Below, piece after piece: positions 5,352 to 11,665 of a stretch of DNA of 11,665 bases (position 1 is its first letter; each line of letters opens with the position of its first letter). The notes under the pieces were generated by a model. That model saw only the letters and a list, made by a program, of their open reading frames with translations, did not search any database and was not told the DNA's origin. Location: contig JAICVP010000043.1 in the NCBI GenBank assembly GCA_025935275.1, positions 1 through 11,665 of the forward strand, read 5' to 3'. Origin of the DNA: Thermoleophilia bacterium. GTDB taxonomy: Bacteria > Actinomycetota > Thermoleophilia > Gaiellales > Gaiellaceae. The translations under genes and the position numbers were made by a program.

Positions 5352-7670
5352 ATGCAACTCGTGACGACGTGCTGGCGAGCGCCGTTCGGCCGGACAGCTC
5401 GCCGGTGGATGGTCGCGGTGTCGTTTTTCGTCGCGTCGCTGGCGGCTCTCGCGGGGCCGGGACGCGCCGCAACTACGCTGCGCGTCCCCGAGGACTACAC
5501 CACGATTTCGGCGGCCATCTCGGCCGCCGCTCCAGGCGACACGGTGAGTGTCGCGCCCGGCGTTTATACGGGCGCTGTGACGCTCAGCAAGCCGATAACG
5601 CTAAGCGGCAGGTCGCCCGGCTCCACCCCGACGGGCAATACGACCATCCTCGAAGCATCCGCGTCGCTCGACGTGATCACCATCCCCTCTGGCGTGTCGC
5701 CGGCACCCACCGTGACCGGATTTGTTCTCCGCAACGGTCTGTCCGGAGTGTCGTTGAGGAGCCCGGCGACGATCGTGGGCAACCTCTTCGTCGCGAATAA
5801 CGATCAGCTCGACTACAAGGTCGGAGGCGGCGGCACCGCAAGGGGGAACGTGCTCCAGGACGCACTCGACGATGGGATCGACATCAACCATCCGGTTCGC
5901 GACCTGCTCGTCGAGAACAACCAGATGATCGGCAGCGATGGTGACGGGGTGGAGATGCGCCTCAACGATGACGCGATCTCGAGCACTGCGCACCTCATAT
6001 TCCGAGGAAACGAAATCTGGGGGAGCCGAAGCGACGGGATCCAGATCATCGACTATTTCACCGACACGAACAGGGTCATCGCGATCGACAGAAACCTCAT
6101 CCGCGACAACGGGCGAGCGGGCATCGGATTGCTGGATGGCGGAACAACGGTCGAGGACTACCGTGCGGCCAGCATCCGCGAGCGGATCACTGCCTTCCAC
6201 AACACCCTCCTGCGCAACAACCACGGAATCTCGGGGGGAGACAACCTCATCGCACTCAACAACATTTTCGTCGGCCATTTCCTTGCGCTTAAGAACGTGG
6301 ACGCGGGGTCGATCGCAAGTCATAACCTCTTCTGGCAGAACATCACGAACGCCAGCGGGAGCGTCGTCGATTCATCGGTCGTCGCCGACCCGCTGCTCGA
6401 TGGGAACTACCGTCTCCAGCCTTCGAGTCCGGCGCTTGACGCCGGGGTCGCACACTTTGAGTGGAACGGCGAGACCGTTATGGATCAGGCGGCCGGCAGC
6501 TACCAGGGGTCAGCGCCTGATCTAGGTTGGAAGGAAACATCCTCCACTCCAGCCGTCAATGACCCGCCTGCGATCACCTCTGACGGCGGCGGAGCGACGG
6601 CCTCGAAGCCGGTGCCCGAAAACCAGGGTGCGGTCACCGACGTCAACGCGAACGATCCCAACGGTGATCCACTCACGTATTCGATCTCCGGCGGCACGGA
6701 TGCCTCCGCCTTCCAGATCGACGCGAGCAGCGGCGTCCTCACCTTTCGCACGGCTCCCGACTACGAGGAACCCGACGATTCGAACGGAGACAATGCTTAC
6801 CTCGTCACCGTCGCTGTCTCAGACGGACGCGGGGGCAGCGACTCGCAGCAGATCTCGGTCACCGTCACTGACGTCGACGAGACCTCTCCTCCGCCGAGCT
6901 CTTCGGCATTCGATTTCTCCCTGCGCGACGCGGCGACTGTCGGTGGAATGGCCGTGGCGAACGAGGACATCGTCTCCCACGACGGCGCCGGACATTTCTC
7001 CATCGCGTTCGACGGATCCGATGTCAAGTTGGGTCCCTTCCGCATCGATGCCTTCTCCTGGCTCGACTCGGACACGCTGCTCCTGTCCGTCGACGCCGAC
7101 CGGACGGACATCCTGCCTGGAATGACGGTACCCCTCGACGACTCGGACATCGTGCGCTTCGATGCAACTTCGCTCGGGGCCTCCACCGCGGGGACGTTCT
7201 CCATGTATTTCGACGGCTCCGACGTCGGCCTGACGACGACAGCGGCTGACGTCGATGCGGTCGAGCTCCTGCCGACCGGGGAAATCGCTATCTCGACGTC
7301 GGATACGGTCTCGGTCTCGGGCGTCTCGGCGCGCGACGAGGATCTTCTCGCCTTCACCCCGGTTGCCCTCGGTTCCAACACGTCCGGGACATTCGCGCTC
7401 TTCTTCGACGGCAGTGACGTGGGCCTCGGGGACAGCGGTGAGGACATCGATGGCGCTGCGGTCGATGGTTCCGGACTCCTCCACCTGTCGACGCGGGCCG
7501 CCTTCGCCGTTCCAGGTGTTAGTGGTGCGGACGAGGACGTCTTCGTGTTCGATCCGACGTCACTCGGGCCCACGACGGCAGGCAGCTACTCGTCGACGCT
7601 CTTCTTCGACGGGTCAAACTTCGGCCTCGCGGGGACAAACCTCTATGCCCTCGACTTTCCCACCCCTTAG
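5352..7670 (+). CDS. Secreted right-handed beta-helix, cadherin-like and FDGSD-repeat protein (772 aa)
   Basis: The start ATG has a strong purine-rich ribosome site (GGGAGGGG) 5 bases upstream. A signal peptide covers residues about 1-39, cleaving near GRAA. Residues 41-390 read as a pectate-lyase-like beta helix: EDYTTISAAISAAAPGDTV, VAPGVYTG, then repeated short strands with Asn ladders such as LLVENNQMIGSDGDGVEM, VIAIDRNLIRDNG and ITAFHNTLLRNN. Residues about 403-510 form a cadherin-like domain (DPNGDPLTYSISGG, FQIDASSGVLTF, VTVTDVDE). Residues 519-772 hold four copies of a unit of about 66 residues with FDGSD at 553, 620, 685 and 752, the last cut short. No sortase or other anchor is seen. 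The helix fold suggests polysaccharide binding or cleavage, but no catalytic residues can be assigned. The fold calls are by pattern. Confidence 0.85.
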   Translation: MQLVTTCWRAPFGRTARRWMVAVSFFVASLAALAGPGRAATTLRVPEDYTTISAAISAAAPGDTVSVAPGVYTGAVTLSKPITLSGRSPGSTPTGNTTILEASASLDVITIPSGVSPAPTVTGFVLRNGLSGVSLRSPATIVGNLFVANNDQLDYKVGGGGTARGNVLQDALDDGIDINHPVRDLLVENNQMIGSDGDGVEMRLNDDAISSTAHLIFRGNEIWGSRSDGIQIIDYFTDTNRVIAIDRNLIRDNGRAGIGLLDGGTTVEDYRAASIRERITAFHNTLLRNNHGISGGDNLIALNNIFVGHFLALKNVDAGSIASHNLFWQNITNASGSVVDSSVVADPLLDGNYRLQPSSPALDAGVAHFEWNGETVMDQAAGSYQGSAPDLGWKETSSTPAVNDPPAITSDGGGATASKPVPENQGAVTDVNANDPNGDPLTYSISGGTDASAFQIDASSGVLTFRTAPDYEEPDDSNGDNAYLVTVAVSDGRGGSDSQQISVTVTDVDETSPPPSSSAFDFSLRDAATVGGMAVANEDIVSHDGAGHFSIAFDGSDVKLGPFRIDAFSWLDSDTLLLSVDADRTDILPGMTVPLDDSDIVRFDATSLGASTAGTFSMYFDGSDVGLTTTAADVDAVELLPTGEIAISTSDTVSVSGVSARDEDLLAFTPVALGSNTSGTFALFFDGSDVGLGDSGEDIDGAAVDGSGLLHLSTRAAFAVPGVSGADEDVFVFDPTSLGPTTAGSYSSTLFFDGSNFGLAGTNLYALDFPTP
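7000..7634 (+). repeat. Four in-frame protein-coding repeats (FDGSD units)
   Basis: FDGSD-type motifs recur at protein residues 553, 620, 685 and 752, with spacing of 67, 65 and 67 residues (about 200 bases). Each is followed by GL, a Val/Ile-Asp segment, a short strand pair and a DED motif, then LG..TAGTFS. The units have diverged at the DNA level. They resemble blades or strands of a repeat fold. Confidence 0.8.
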
Positions 7671-7687
7671 GGGATGGTTGGGGTGGG
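7659..7687 (+). terminator. Hairpin at the end of the beta-helix gene
   Basis: CCCACCCC (7659-7666) pairs perfectly with GGGGTGGG (7680-7687) across a 13-base loop that contains the TAG stop. No T tract follows. GGGGTGGGG could alternatively serve as a ribosome site for the tiny ORF at 7693. Confidence 0.4.
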
Positions 7688-8013
7688 GTCGCATGGCCTT
7701 GAGCGTTGAGCTGAAACACCAACTTGCAGACGAACTATTTCTAGATGGCTACCGGGTCGAACTGATCGAGGAACGCGGCGCGTGAGTGATCAACTTACAA
7801 ACGTACTGTTTCTAGACGAGACGACCACGCAAGCCAGCCTGGGCACCTACGTCAACCTCGAAGATCATCGTCTCTGAGGAACTGAAACCGGGCCACGTCG
7901 ACGCACCGGGTCAGGCGGGTGAGCCGGCGGTGGTAGAGCCCAACCCGCCGCCGCCCTCCGCTAGCGTTCCGGCCTAGCGCTTCCGCCTGAGCAGCCAAGG
8001 CCGGCCGGGGTTC
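7671..8013. other. Intergenic stretch with two tiny overlapping ORFs and several hairpins
   Basis: No gene of usual size is present. Two tiny plus-strand ORFs (7693-7785, 30 codons; 7782-7877 from GTG, 31 codons) overlap by GTGA, and each contains one copy of a 29-base repeat. Further right are perfect inverted repeats GGCGGGT/ACCCGCC (7914-7920, 7943-7949) and CGCTAG/CTAGCG (7959-7964, 7974-7979). The last could end the leftward gene at 8014. I cannot assign a function to the tiny ORFs. Confidence 0.45.
7720..7819 (+). repeat. Imperfect 29-base direct repeat
   Basis: CAACTTGCAGACGAACTA... at 7720-7748 and CAACTTACAAACGTACTG... at 7791-7819 agree at 23 of 29 positions, both ending in TTTCTAGA plus three bases. 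They are 71 bases apart and lie in the two tiny ORFs, both encoding QL--xLFLD. This could be a decayed tandem duplication. Confidence 0.6.
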
Positions 8014-8922
8014 TTACCCTCCGGCGTCGAAGACGAAGACGGCATGCCTGAGAGGGTCTCCGCTCGGCCGTGAGTCATAGCCATCGCTCACGAAGAACTG
8101 CCCGCCGACCTTCGCCACCGCCCGCGAATCACGGATGCCGAACGGCCTCAGGTCGAATGTCCATCCGCTCACGACTGTCCTCGTAGACCAGTTGATGCGG
8201 ATCAGCCGCTCGCTGTTCACTGTCACGAAGAGATCCGCCCCGGCGCGCGAGAAGTCCATTCCCGTGATCCCACTGACCCCCTCGATGCGGAACGAGGCGC
8301 TTGCCGTACCGGATGCGTAGTCGAACGCTCGCATCTCCCGACCCTTCCCCACGTATATCTTGCCGTCGGTGGACCTCCAGGCGGCGGCTGCGTAGTCGGC
8401 ACCCCTGGGCAGCGGCTGGTAGGACTCGACCCGGAACCGCCCCGACTGGCGCGTCAGTCGGAAGGCTGTCGCCCGGATCGATGAGGTGCAGCAGGGACCG
8501 GAGAAGACGTAGAGCACGTCCTTCTTTCGGTTGTAGGCGATCGCCTCGAAGTCGTTCGTCCGATCCGTGCCGGCTTCGGGTCCGCCGCCTAACCTCGGGG
8601 CAGCGTTGAACACCCTCCGCGGGATCGTCCGCTTCAGCGCCCCTGTCGCCGGGTTGACCTCGTAGATCCTTTTCTTGACGTCGTCGGCGAGCCAGAGCGA
8701 GTTGTCAGAAGGAACGAACGCGCTCCCTTCGTCGTCACCCATGGACACGGACGTCTTCACGAAGGGCGACGTTCGGATGGTTCGGTTCAACTCGAGCGTC
8801 GCGGCGAAGGCGGACTGGGCAGGAAGAAGAAGCGCCGTGAGCGCCACGGCGATGAAAGCCGTCCGTCGTCCCCGCGGAAGGCCAAGCCAATGAGAAGCCA
8901 AATTGAAGACGATCACGTGCAT
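8014..8922 (-). CDS. Secreted propeller-like protein (302 aa), function unknown
   Basis: The start is placed at ATG 8920-8922, giving a normal signal peptide (about residues 17-40, cleavage after PAQSAFA). The frame is open upstream to a GTG at 8973 but the added residues spoil the signal. The mature part is built of short strand repeats typical of NHL/YncE or SdiA-regulated-like propellers: EGSAFVPSDNSLWLADDVKK, RIYEVNPATGALKRTI, NDFEAIAYNRKKDVLYVFSG, KIYVGKGREMRAFDYASG and GMDFSRAGADLFVTVNSERL. The FEAIAY and LYVFSG pattern resembles esterase-like phytase or SdiA-regulated repeats. A Cys-Cys pair (144-145, GPCCTSS) is unusual. No catalytic residues are assigned. It is convergent with the beta-helix gene and divergent from the phosphatase gene. 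Confidence 0.72.
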   Translation of the reverse strand: MHVIVFNLASHWLGLPRGRRTAFIAVALTALLLPAQSAFAATLELNRTIRTSPFVKTSVSMGDDEGSAFVPSDNSLWLADDVKKRIYEVNPATGALKRTIPRRVFNAAPRLGGGPEAGTDRTNDFEAIAYNRKKDVLYVFSGPCCTSSIRATAFRLTRQSGRFRVESYQPLPRGADYAAAAWRSTDGKIYVGKGREMRAFDYASGTASASFRIEGVSGITGMDFSRAGADLFVTVNSERLIRINWSTRTVVSGWTFDLRPFGIRDSRAVAKVGGQFFVSDGYDSRPSGDPLRHAVFVFDAGG

Positions 8923-9004
8923 CCCGGGGTAACCGGTCCACCGCATTCCGCATCCGCTGATTGCTAAACCCACTGCGTATTCGGCGGCGTAACGGGCGTG
9001 AGGT

Positions 9005-9029
9005 GTTGTCGCTCAGCCCGAGCGACGAC
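9005..9029. repeat. Hairpin in the divergent promoter region
   Basis: GTTGTCGCTC (9005-9014) and GAGCGACGAC (9020-9029) form a 10-bp stem with one mismatched or wobble position and a 5-base loop. It lies between the divergent genes at 8922 and 9207, so it may be an operator or a structured leader rather than a terminator. Confidence 0.35.
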
Positions 9030-9109
9030 GGAGCGCAGGAGCTTGCGCGATGAGCGCCGGCCGTTGGAGGAGTGCCAGCGCGGGTGCGGTTACCCGTAAT
9101 GCTCTCCTC

Positions 9110-9152
9110 GTGCCAGGCACATTGTCGTAAGGGCCGTAAAGGCCGCTATACT
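9110..9152 (+). promoter_or_regulatory. Promoter and candidate operator of the metallophosphatase gene
   Basis: TATACT (9147-9152) is a near-consensus -10 and TTGTCG (9122-9127) a fair -35, with a 19-base spacer. Directly upstream is the perfect palindrome GTGCC-A-GGCAC (9110-9120). The spacer holds two tandem 9-base units, GTAAGGGCC and GTAAAGGCC (9127-9144). Either could bind a regulator. Confidence 0.5.
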
Positions 9153-9206
9153 CGCGCCTTCGCTCGGGTTGTCCGAGCACGAACCACACGGGATTAGGGG
9201 TCTTGC

Positions 9207-10973
9207 ATGCGGCTGATTGCTGTTCGTCTACCGGTTGTAGGGGTGGCCTTGCTGTTGGCCGTGTGCGCCGCGCTCGTCGGCGCGGAACGGGCGAATGCGG
9301 CGACCTTCACACAGCCGTTCGCGCCGGACGCAGACGCGTATGTCAACTCCGCCAAGCCGTCGGCAAACTACGGCACCGCGACGACGCTGCGCGTGGGCAC
9401 GTCGCCCGAGCGGCGCGCGTTTCTGCGCTTCAGCCTCACTGGGATCGCCGATCCGGTCACGAAGGCCACCTTGAGAGTCAACGTGAAGCGAAGTTCGCGA
9501 TTCGGCTTGTCTGTCTGGCGGGTGAGCGACCCGAGCTGGGGCGAGAAGGCGCTGACGTGGTCGAGCGCGCCGGCTCTCGCTTCGGCGGCGACGGCGGCGG
9601 TCGGCTCGGTCAGCGCGGGATGGGTGGCGCTCGACGTCACACCGCTCGTGTCAGGGAACGGCTCCTTCGGCTTCGCGCTGAGCTCCTCCAGCACGACCTC
9701 GATCAACCTCAACAGTCGCGAGGCCGGACCGTCGCTCGCGCCCCAACTCGTGGTGGAGACACAATCGGTGCAGTCGGCTCCGCAGAACCTGTCGGCGCCG
9801 ACGATCGCGGGGACGGTTGAACAGAGCCAGACGTTGAGTGTGGACGCCGGGAGCTGGTCGGGCACGCAGCCGATTTCCTATGCGTACCAGTGGCGCCGGT
9901 GCGACGCGGTCGGGGCGGCCTGCGCGGACATCGACGGCGCGAGCGGCCAGACGTACCAGCTGGGCCTCAGTGATGTGGGATCGACGATCCGGGTGCAGGT
10001 GACCGCCACGAACAGCGCCGGATCGAGCAGCGCCTCCTCGGCGGCGACAGCCCCCGTGAGCGCGGCCCCGGTGATTTTTCCCCCGGGCAGCGACCCGGTG
10101 GTGGCGGCCGCCGGCGACATCGCGTGCAACACGGCACCAACTTCGGCCGGCTCGAGCTGTCACTACGGGTTGACGGCTCAGGCGATCGCGGCCGATCCGA
10201 CGATTACCGACGTGCTGACGCTGGGCGACAACCAGTACACCTGCGGGGAGTACTCGAACTTCCTCACCTACTACGACCCGACCTGGGGGAGCTTCAAGAT
10301 CAGGACTCATCCCTCTATCGGCAACCACGAGTACAACACTGCGCCAACGACCGCCGGTTGCCAGCCCACCGCGACAACACCAGGGGCGAAAGGCTACTTC
10401 GACTATTGGAACGGCGTCGACGTCGCCGCCGGCCCCGCGGGTGACCGGAGCAAGGGGTACTACAGCTACGACATCGGCTCGTGGCATCTGATCGCGCTCA
10501 ACTCGAATTGCGCCCAAGTCGGCGGCTGCGCCGCGGGATCGGCGCAGGAGACGTGGCTGAAGAGCGACCTTGCCGCGCATCCGACCGAATGCACGCTCGC
10601 CTATTGGCACCACCCACGCTGGTCGAGCGGCATGCACGGGAGCAACACCTCCACCAGCGCGTTCTGGAACGACCTGTACGCCGCCGGGGCAGACCTCGTC
10701 CTGAACGGCCACGACCACGACTACGAGCGCTTCGCCCCGCAGACGCCGAGCGGCGCCTTCGACCCTGCTTCTGGCATCCGGGAGTTCGTCGTCGGCACGG
10801 GCGGCAGGAGCCACTACGCGTTTACGGCGGCCCTGCCGAACAGCGAGCTGCGTAACGCCGACACGTTCGGGATCCTGAAGCTGAGTCTCCACCAGCAGAG
10901 CTACGACTGGCAGTTCGTCGCTGAGCCGGGGGCGAGTTTTAGCGACGCCGGCAGCGGCGCCTGTCACGGCTGA
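9207..10973 (+). CDS. Secreted DNRLRE, Ig-like and metallophosphatase protein (588 aa)
   Basis: The ATG follows TAGGGG at 6 bases. A signal peptide covers residues 1-31 (cleavage after RANA). Residues 32-185 form a DNRLRE-type beta domain (DADAYVNSAKPSANYGTATT, RAFLRFSL, WGEKALTWSSAP, WVALDVTPLV, REAGPSLAPQLVVET). Residues about 195-285 are an Ig-like domain with AYQWRRCD and TYQLGLSDVGSTIRVQVTA. Residues about 297-575 are a calcineurin-like metallophosphatase with the metal-binding motifs GDIA (Asp304), GDNQY (Asp341), GNHE (Asn373, His374), His468-His469 and GHDHDYER (501-508). It resembles the extracellular phosphatases related to purple acid phosphatase, which hydrolyse phosphomonoesters or diesters with two metal ions. 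All core metal ligands are visible. The substrate is unknown. No wall anchor is seen. Confidence 0.93.
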   Translation: MRLIAVRLPVVGVALLLAVCAALVGAERANAATFTQPFAPDADAYVNSAKPSANYGTATTLRVGTSPERRAFLRFSLTGIADPVTKATLRVNVKRSSRFGLSVWRVSDPSWGEKALTWSSAPALASAATAAVGSVSAGWVALDVTPLVSGNGSFGFALSSSSTTSINLNSREAGPSLAPQLVVETQSVQSAPQNLSAPTIAGTVEQSQTLSVDAGSWSGTQPISYAYQWRRCDAVGAACADIDGASGQTYQLGLSDVGSTIRVQVTATNSAGSSSASSAATAPVSAAPVIFPPGSDPVVAAAGDIACNTAPTSAGSSCHYGLTAQAIAADPTITDVLTLGDNQYTCGEYSNFLTYYDPTWGSFKIRTHPSIGNHEYNTAPTTAGCQPTATTPGAKGYFDYWNGVDVAAGPAGDRSKGYYSYDIGSWHLIALNSNCAQVGGCAAGSAQETWLKSDLAAHPTECTLAYWHHPRWSSGMHGSNTSTSAFWNDLYAAGADLVLNGHDHDYERFAPQTPSGAFDPASGIREFVVGTGGRSHYAFTAALPNSELRNADTFGILKLSLHQQSYDWQFVAEPGASFSDAGSGACHG

Positions 10974-11097
10974 CTCCGCCGGCCACGGCAACGCGTGTTC
11001 AGGGCGCGCCTTTCGCGTCCCCTCGAACTTCTCCAAGACCCCTTCTACGTGCGTGGTCCCGTGTGATCGAGACCACAGGCGCCTCTTCCCTGAGGGC

Positions 11098-11310
11098 TCA
11101 GTCGAGAAGGATCGCGTCAGCGCCCGGGTTCATCGCCCGCCAGGCGCCTAGGTACAGCACGAGCTCGCGCACGGCTTGCGCATCGTCGGGGGCACGAGGG
11201 ATCGTCACCTCAAGGGTGTGGGGGTCGAGGATCTGGACGATGCACTCGGCCCTCTCCAGGTACGCCTTCAGATCTCCGGCGAGGGTGGACTCGGAGACTT
11301 GGACCTTCAT
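11098..11310 (-). CDS. Small conserved-looking protein (70 aa)
   Basis: The start is set at ATG 11308-11310, which gives MKVQVSESTLAGDLKAYLER; AAGGG lies about 11 bases upstream. The frame stays open to 11550, but the extra 80 residues overlap the GTGCC repeat and are not protein-like. The sequence is compact alpha/beta: a helix with Cys28 (RAECIVQILDP), a strand LEVTIPRAPDD and a helix AVRELVLYLGAWRAMNPGAD. I recall similar short proteins in Thermoleophilia genomes but know no function. There is no signal peptide. It lies 124 bases beyond the phosphatase stop, in convergent orientation, near the right end of the candidate island. Confidence 0.7.
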   Translation of the reverse strand: MKVQVSESTLAGDLKAYLERAECIVQILDPHTLEVTIPRAPDDAQAVRELVLYLGAWRAMNPGADAILLD

Positions 11311-11585
11311 AGCCGCAGACACCCTTGATATCGCCATAGGCGCTCGATGCCCCGAGCGCCAAACGAGGTAACTCCGCACGGCAACGTTTTTTAGACAGCG
11401 ACCCGGGCGACCCCCACGCCAGCGCCCGGTGACCGCTGGCCGGTGCCCAATCCAGTGCCAAAACGCCACCAGAAGGCCCTTCACGGGGCTAAGCGGAAAA
11501 ACGTCGCACCATGTGACTCTTTCCCCTGCTCTCAAGCCACTTCCCGCCACCTCGCATCACCCCCTGCCATGCGGCCTGAGAACCC
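11311..11585. other. Non-coding right end of the candidate island
   Basis: No supportable gene. The stretch carries the right GTGCC repeat at 11441-11460, and a TTTTTT run at 11387-11392. The 120 bases before 11586 show no further structure that I can support. Confidence 0.45.
11441..11460 (+). repeat. Right copy of the GTGCC terminal repeat
   Basis: CGGTGCCCAATCC-A-GTGCCA matches 5118-5136 except for one inserted A. It lies 125 bases inside the tRNA-Leu end copy, and the left copy lies 55 bases inside its own end. Confidence 0.55.
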
Positions 11586-11611
11586 TGGAGGTTCGGGTCC
11601 TCTCGCCCGCA
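11586..11611 (+). repeat. Candidate attR: displaced 3' end of tRNA-Leu
   Basis: Twenty-five of 26 bases match the tRNA-Leu 3' end (T arm, acceptor 3' strand, discriminator A). The mismatch turns the conserved T-loop A58 into G (TTCGGGT), as expected for a non-functional copy free to drift. The bases immediately upstream do not continue as a tRNA, so it is a fragment and not a second gene. Confidence 0.7.
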
Positions 11612-11665
11612 TGCGTTGCGTGGTCGTTACGTGGGCGCGGCTGACGGGTTACCCCTCGGGCGCAG
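11612..11665. other. Short right edge, nothing recognised
   Basis: The last 54 bases lie outside the candidate island. They are too short to show a gene and I see no site in them. Confidence 0.4.

Noticed and set aside
6797..7573. Minus-strand ORF of 258 codons
   Set aside because: It is the antisense shadow of the FDGSD repeat region; its Ser-rich repeats mirror the real gene.
7720..7819. Two-copy repeat considered as a CRISPR fragment
   Set aside because: Only two copies, six mismatches, and both lie within reading frames; there is no array or cas gene.
9651..11036. Minus-strand ORF of 461 codons
   Set aside because: It runs opposite the metallophosphatase gene, has no recognisable motif, and is typical of high-GC antisense frames.
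11311..11550. Upstream extension of the 70-residue protein gene
   Set aside because: The added 80 residues cross the GTGCC repeat and do not look like protein; the ATG at 11308-11310 begins the coherent domain.
11586..11611. Considered as part of a second complete tRNA gene
   Set aside because: The bases upstream form no anticodon or D arm, and the conserved T-loop A58 is changed to G.

Overview
The window is high-GC bacterial DNA, most probably from an actinobacterium. The small conserved proteins and the YihY-type remnant look to me like Thermoleophilia (Gaiellales or Solirubrobacterales). That placement rests on recalled family resemblance, not on a search. None of the genes is a ribosomal or core metabolic marker, so the taxonomy stays tentative.

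Region 1 (1-2039, minus strand) is a four-gene run transcribed leftwards: a coiled-coil protein, a secreted L,D-transpeptidase with two peptidoglycan-binding domains, a 58-residue basic helical protein, and the start of a site-2 (M50) membrane protease cut by the window edge. The first two overlap by ATGA and the last two are 6 bases apart, so this is probably an envelope-related operon.

Region 2 (2040-4615) is sparse. It holds a DUF4232-type lipoprotein (+), a relic of a Rho-N-like small protein (+), a cytoplasmic protein with a Cys cluster that may be read from a leaderless transcript (-), and a membrane-anchored protein with a Thr/Val-rich tail (-).

Region 3 (4616-5062) has two divergent tRNA genes, tRNA-Arg(TCG) on minus and tRNA-Leu(TAG) on plus. 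Between them lies a clear relic of a YihY/BrkB-family membrane protein: its N- and C-terminal ends survive, the membrane core is deleted and the frame is broken.

Region 4 (5063-11611) looks like an integrated island. The last 26 bases of tRNA-Leu are repeated with one mismatch, in the same orientation, at 11586-11611. A second direct repeat carrying GTGCC motifs lies just inside each end. The interval carries two large secreted multidomain proteins (beta-helix/cadherin/FDGSD-repeat, and DNRLRE/Ig-like/metallophosphatase), a secreted propeller-like protein, two tiny overlapping ORFs of unknown status and a 70-residue conserved-looking protein. No integrase is visible, so if it is an island it has either lost its integrase or is moved in trans.

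The most useful observations are the tRNA-Leu direct repeat that bounds about 6.5 kb, the yihY relic between the tRNAs, and the similar ATCCGTGCCA element found 3' of both tRNAs. I see no CRISPR array, transposase, rRNA gene or recognisable defence system.
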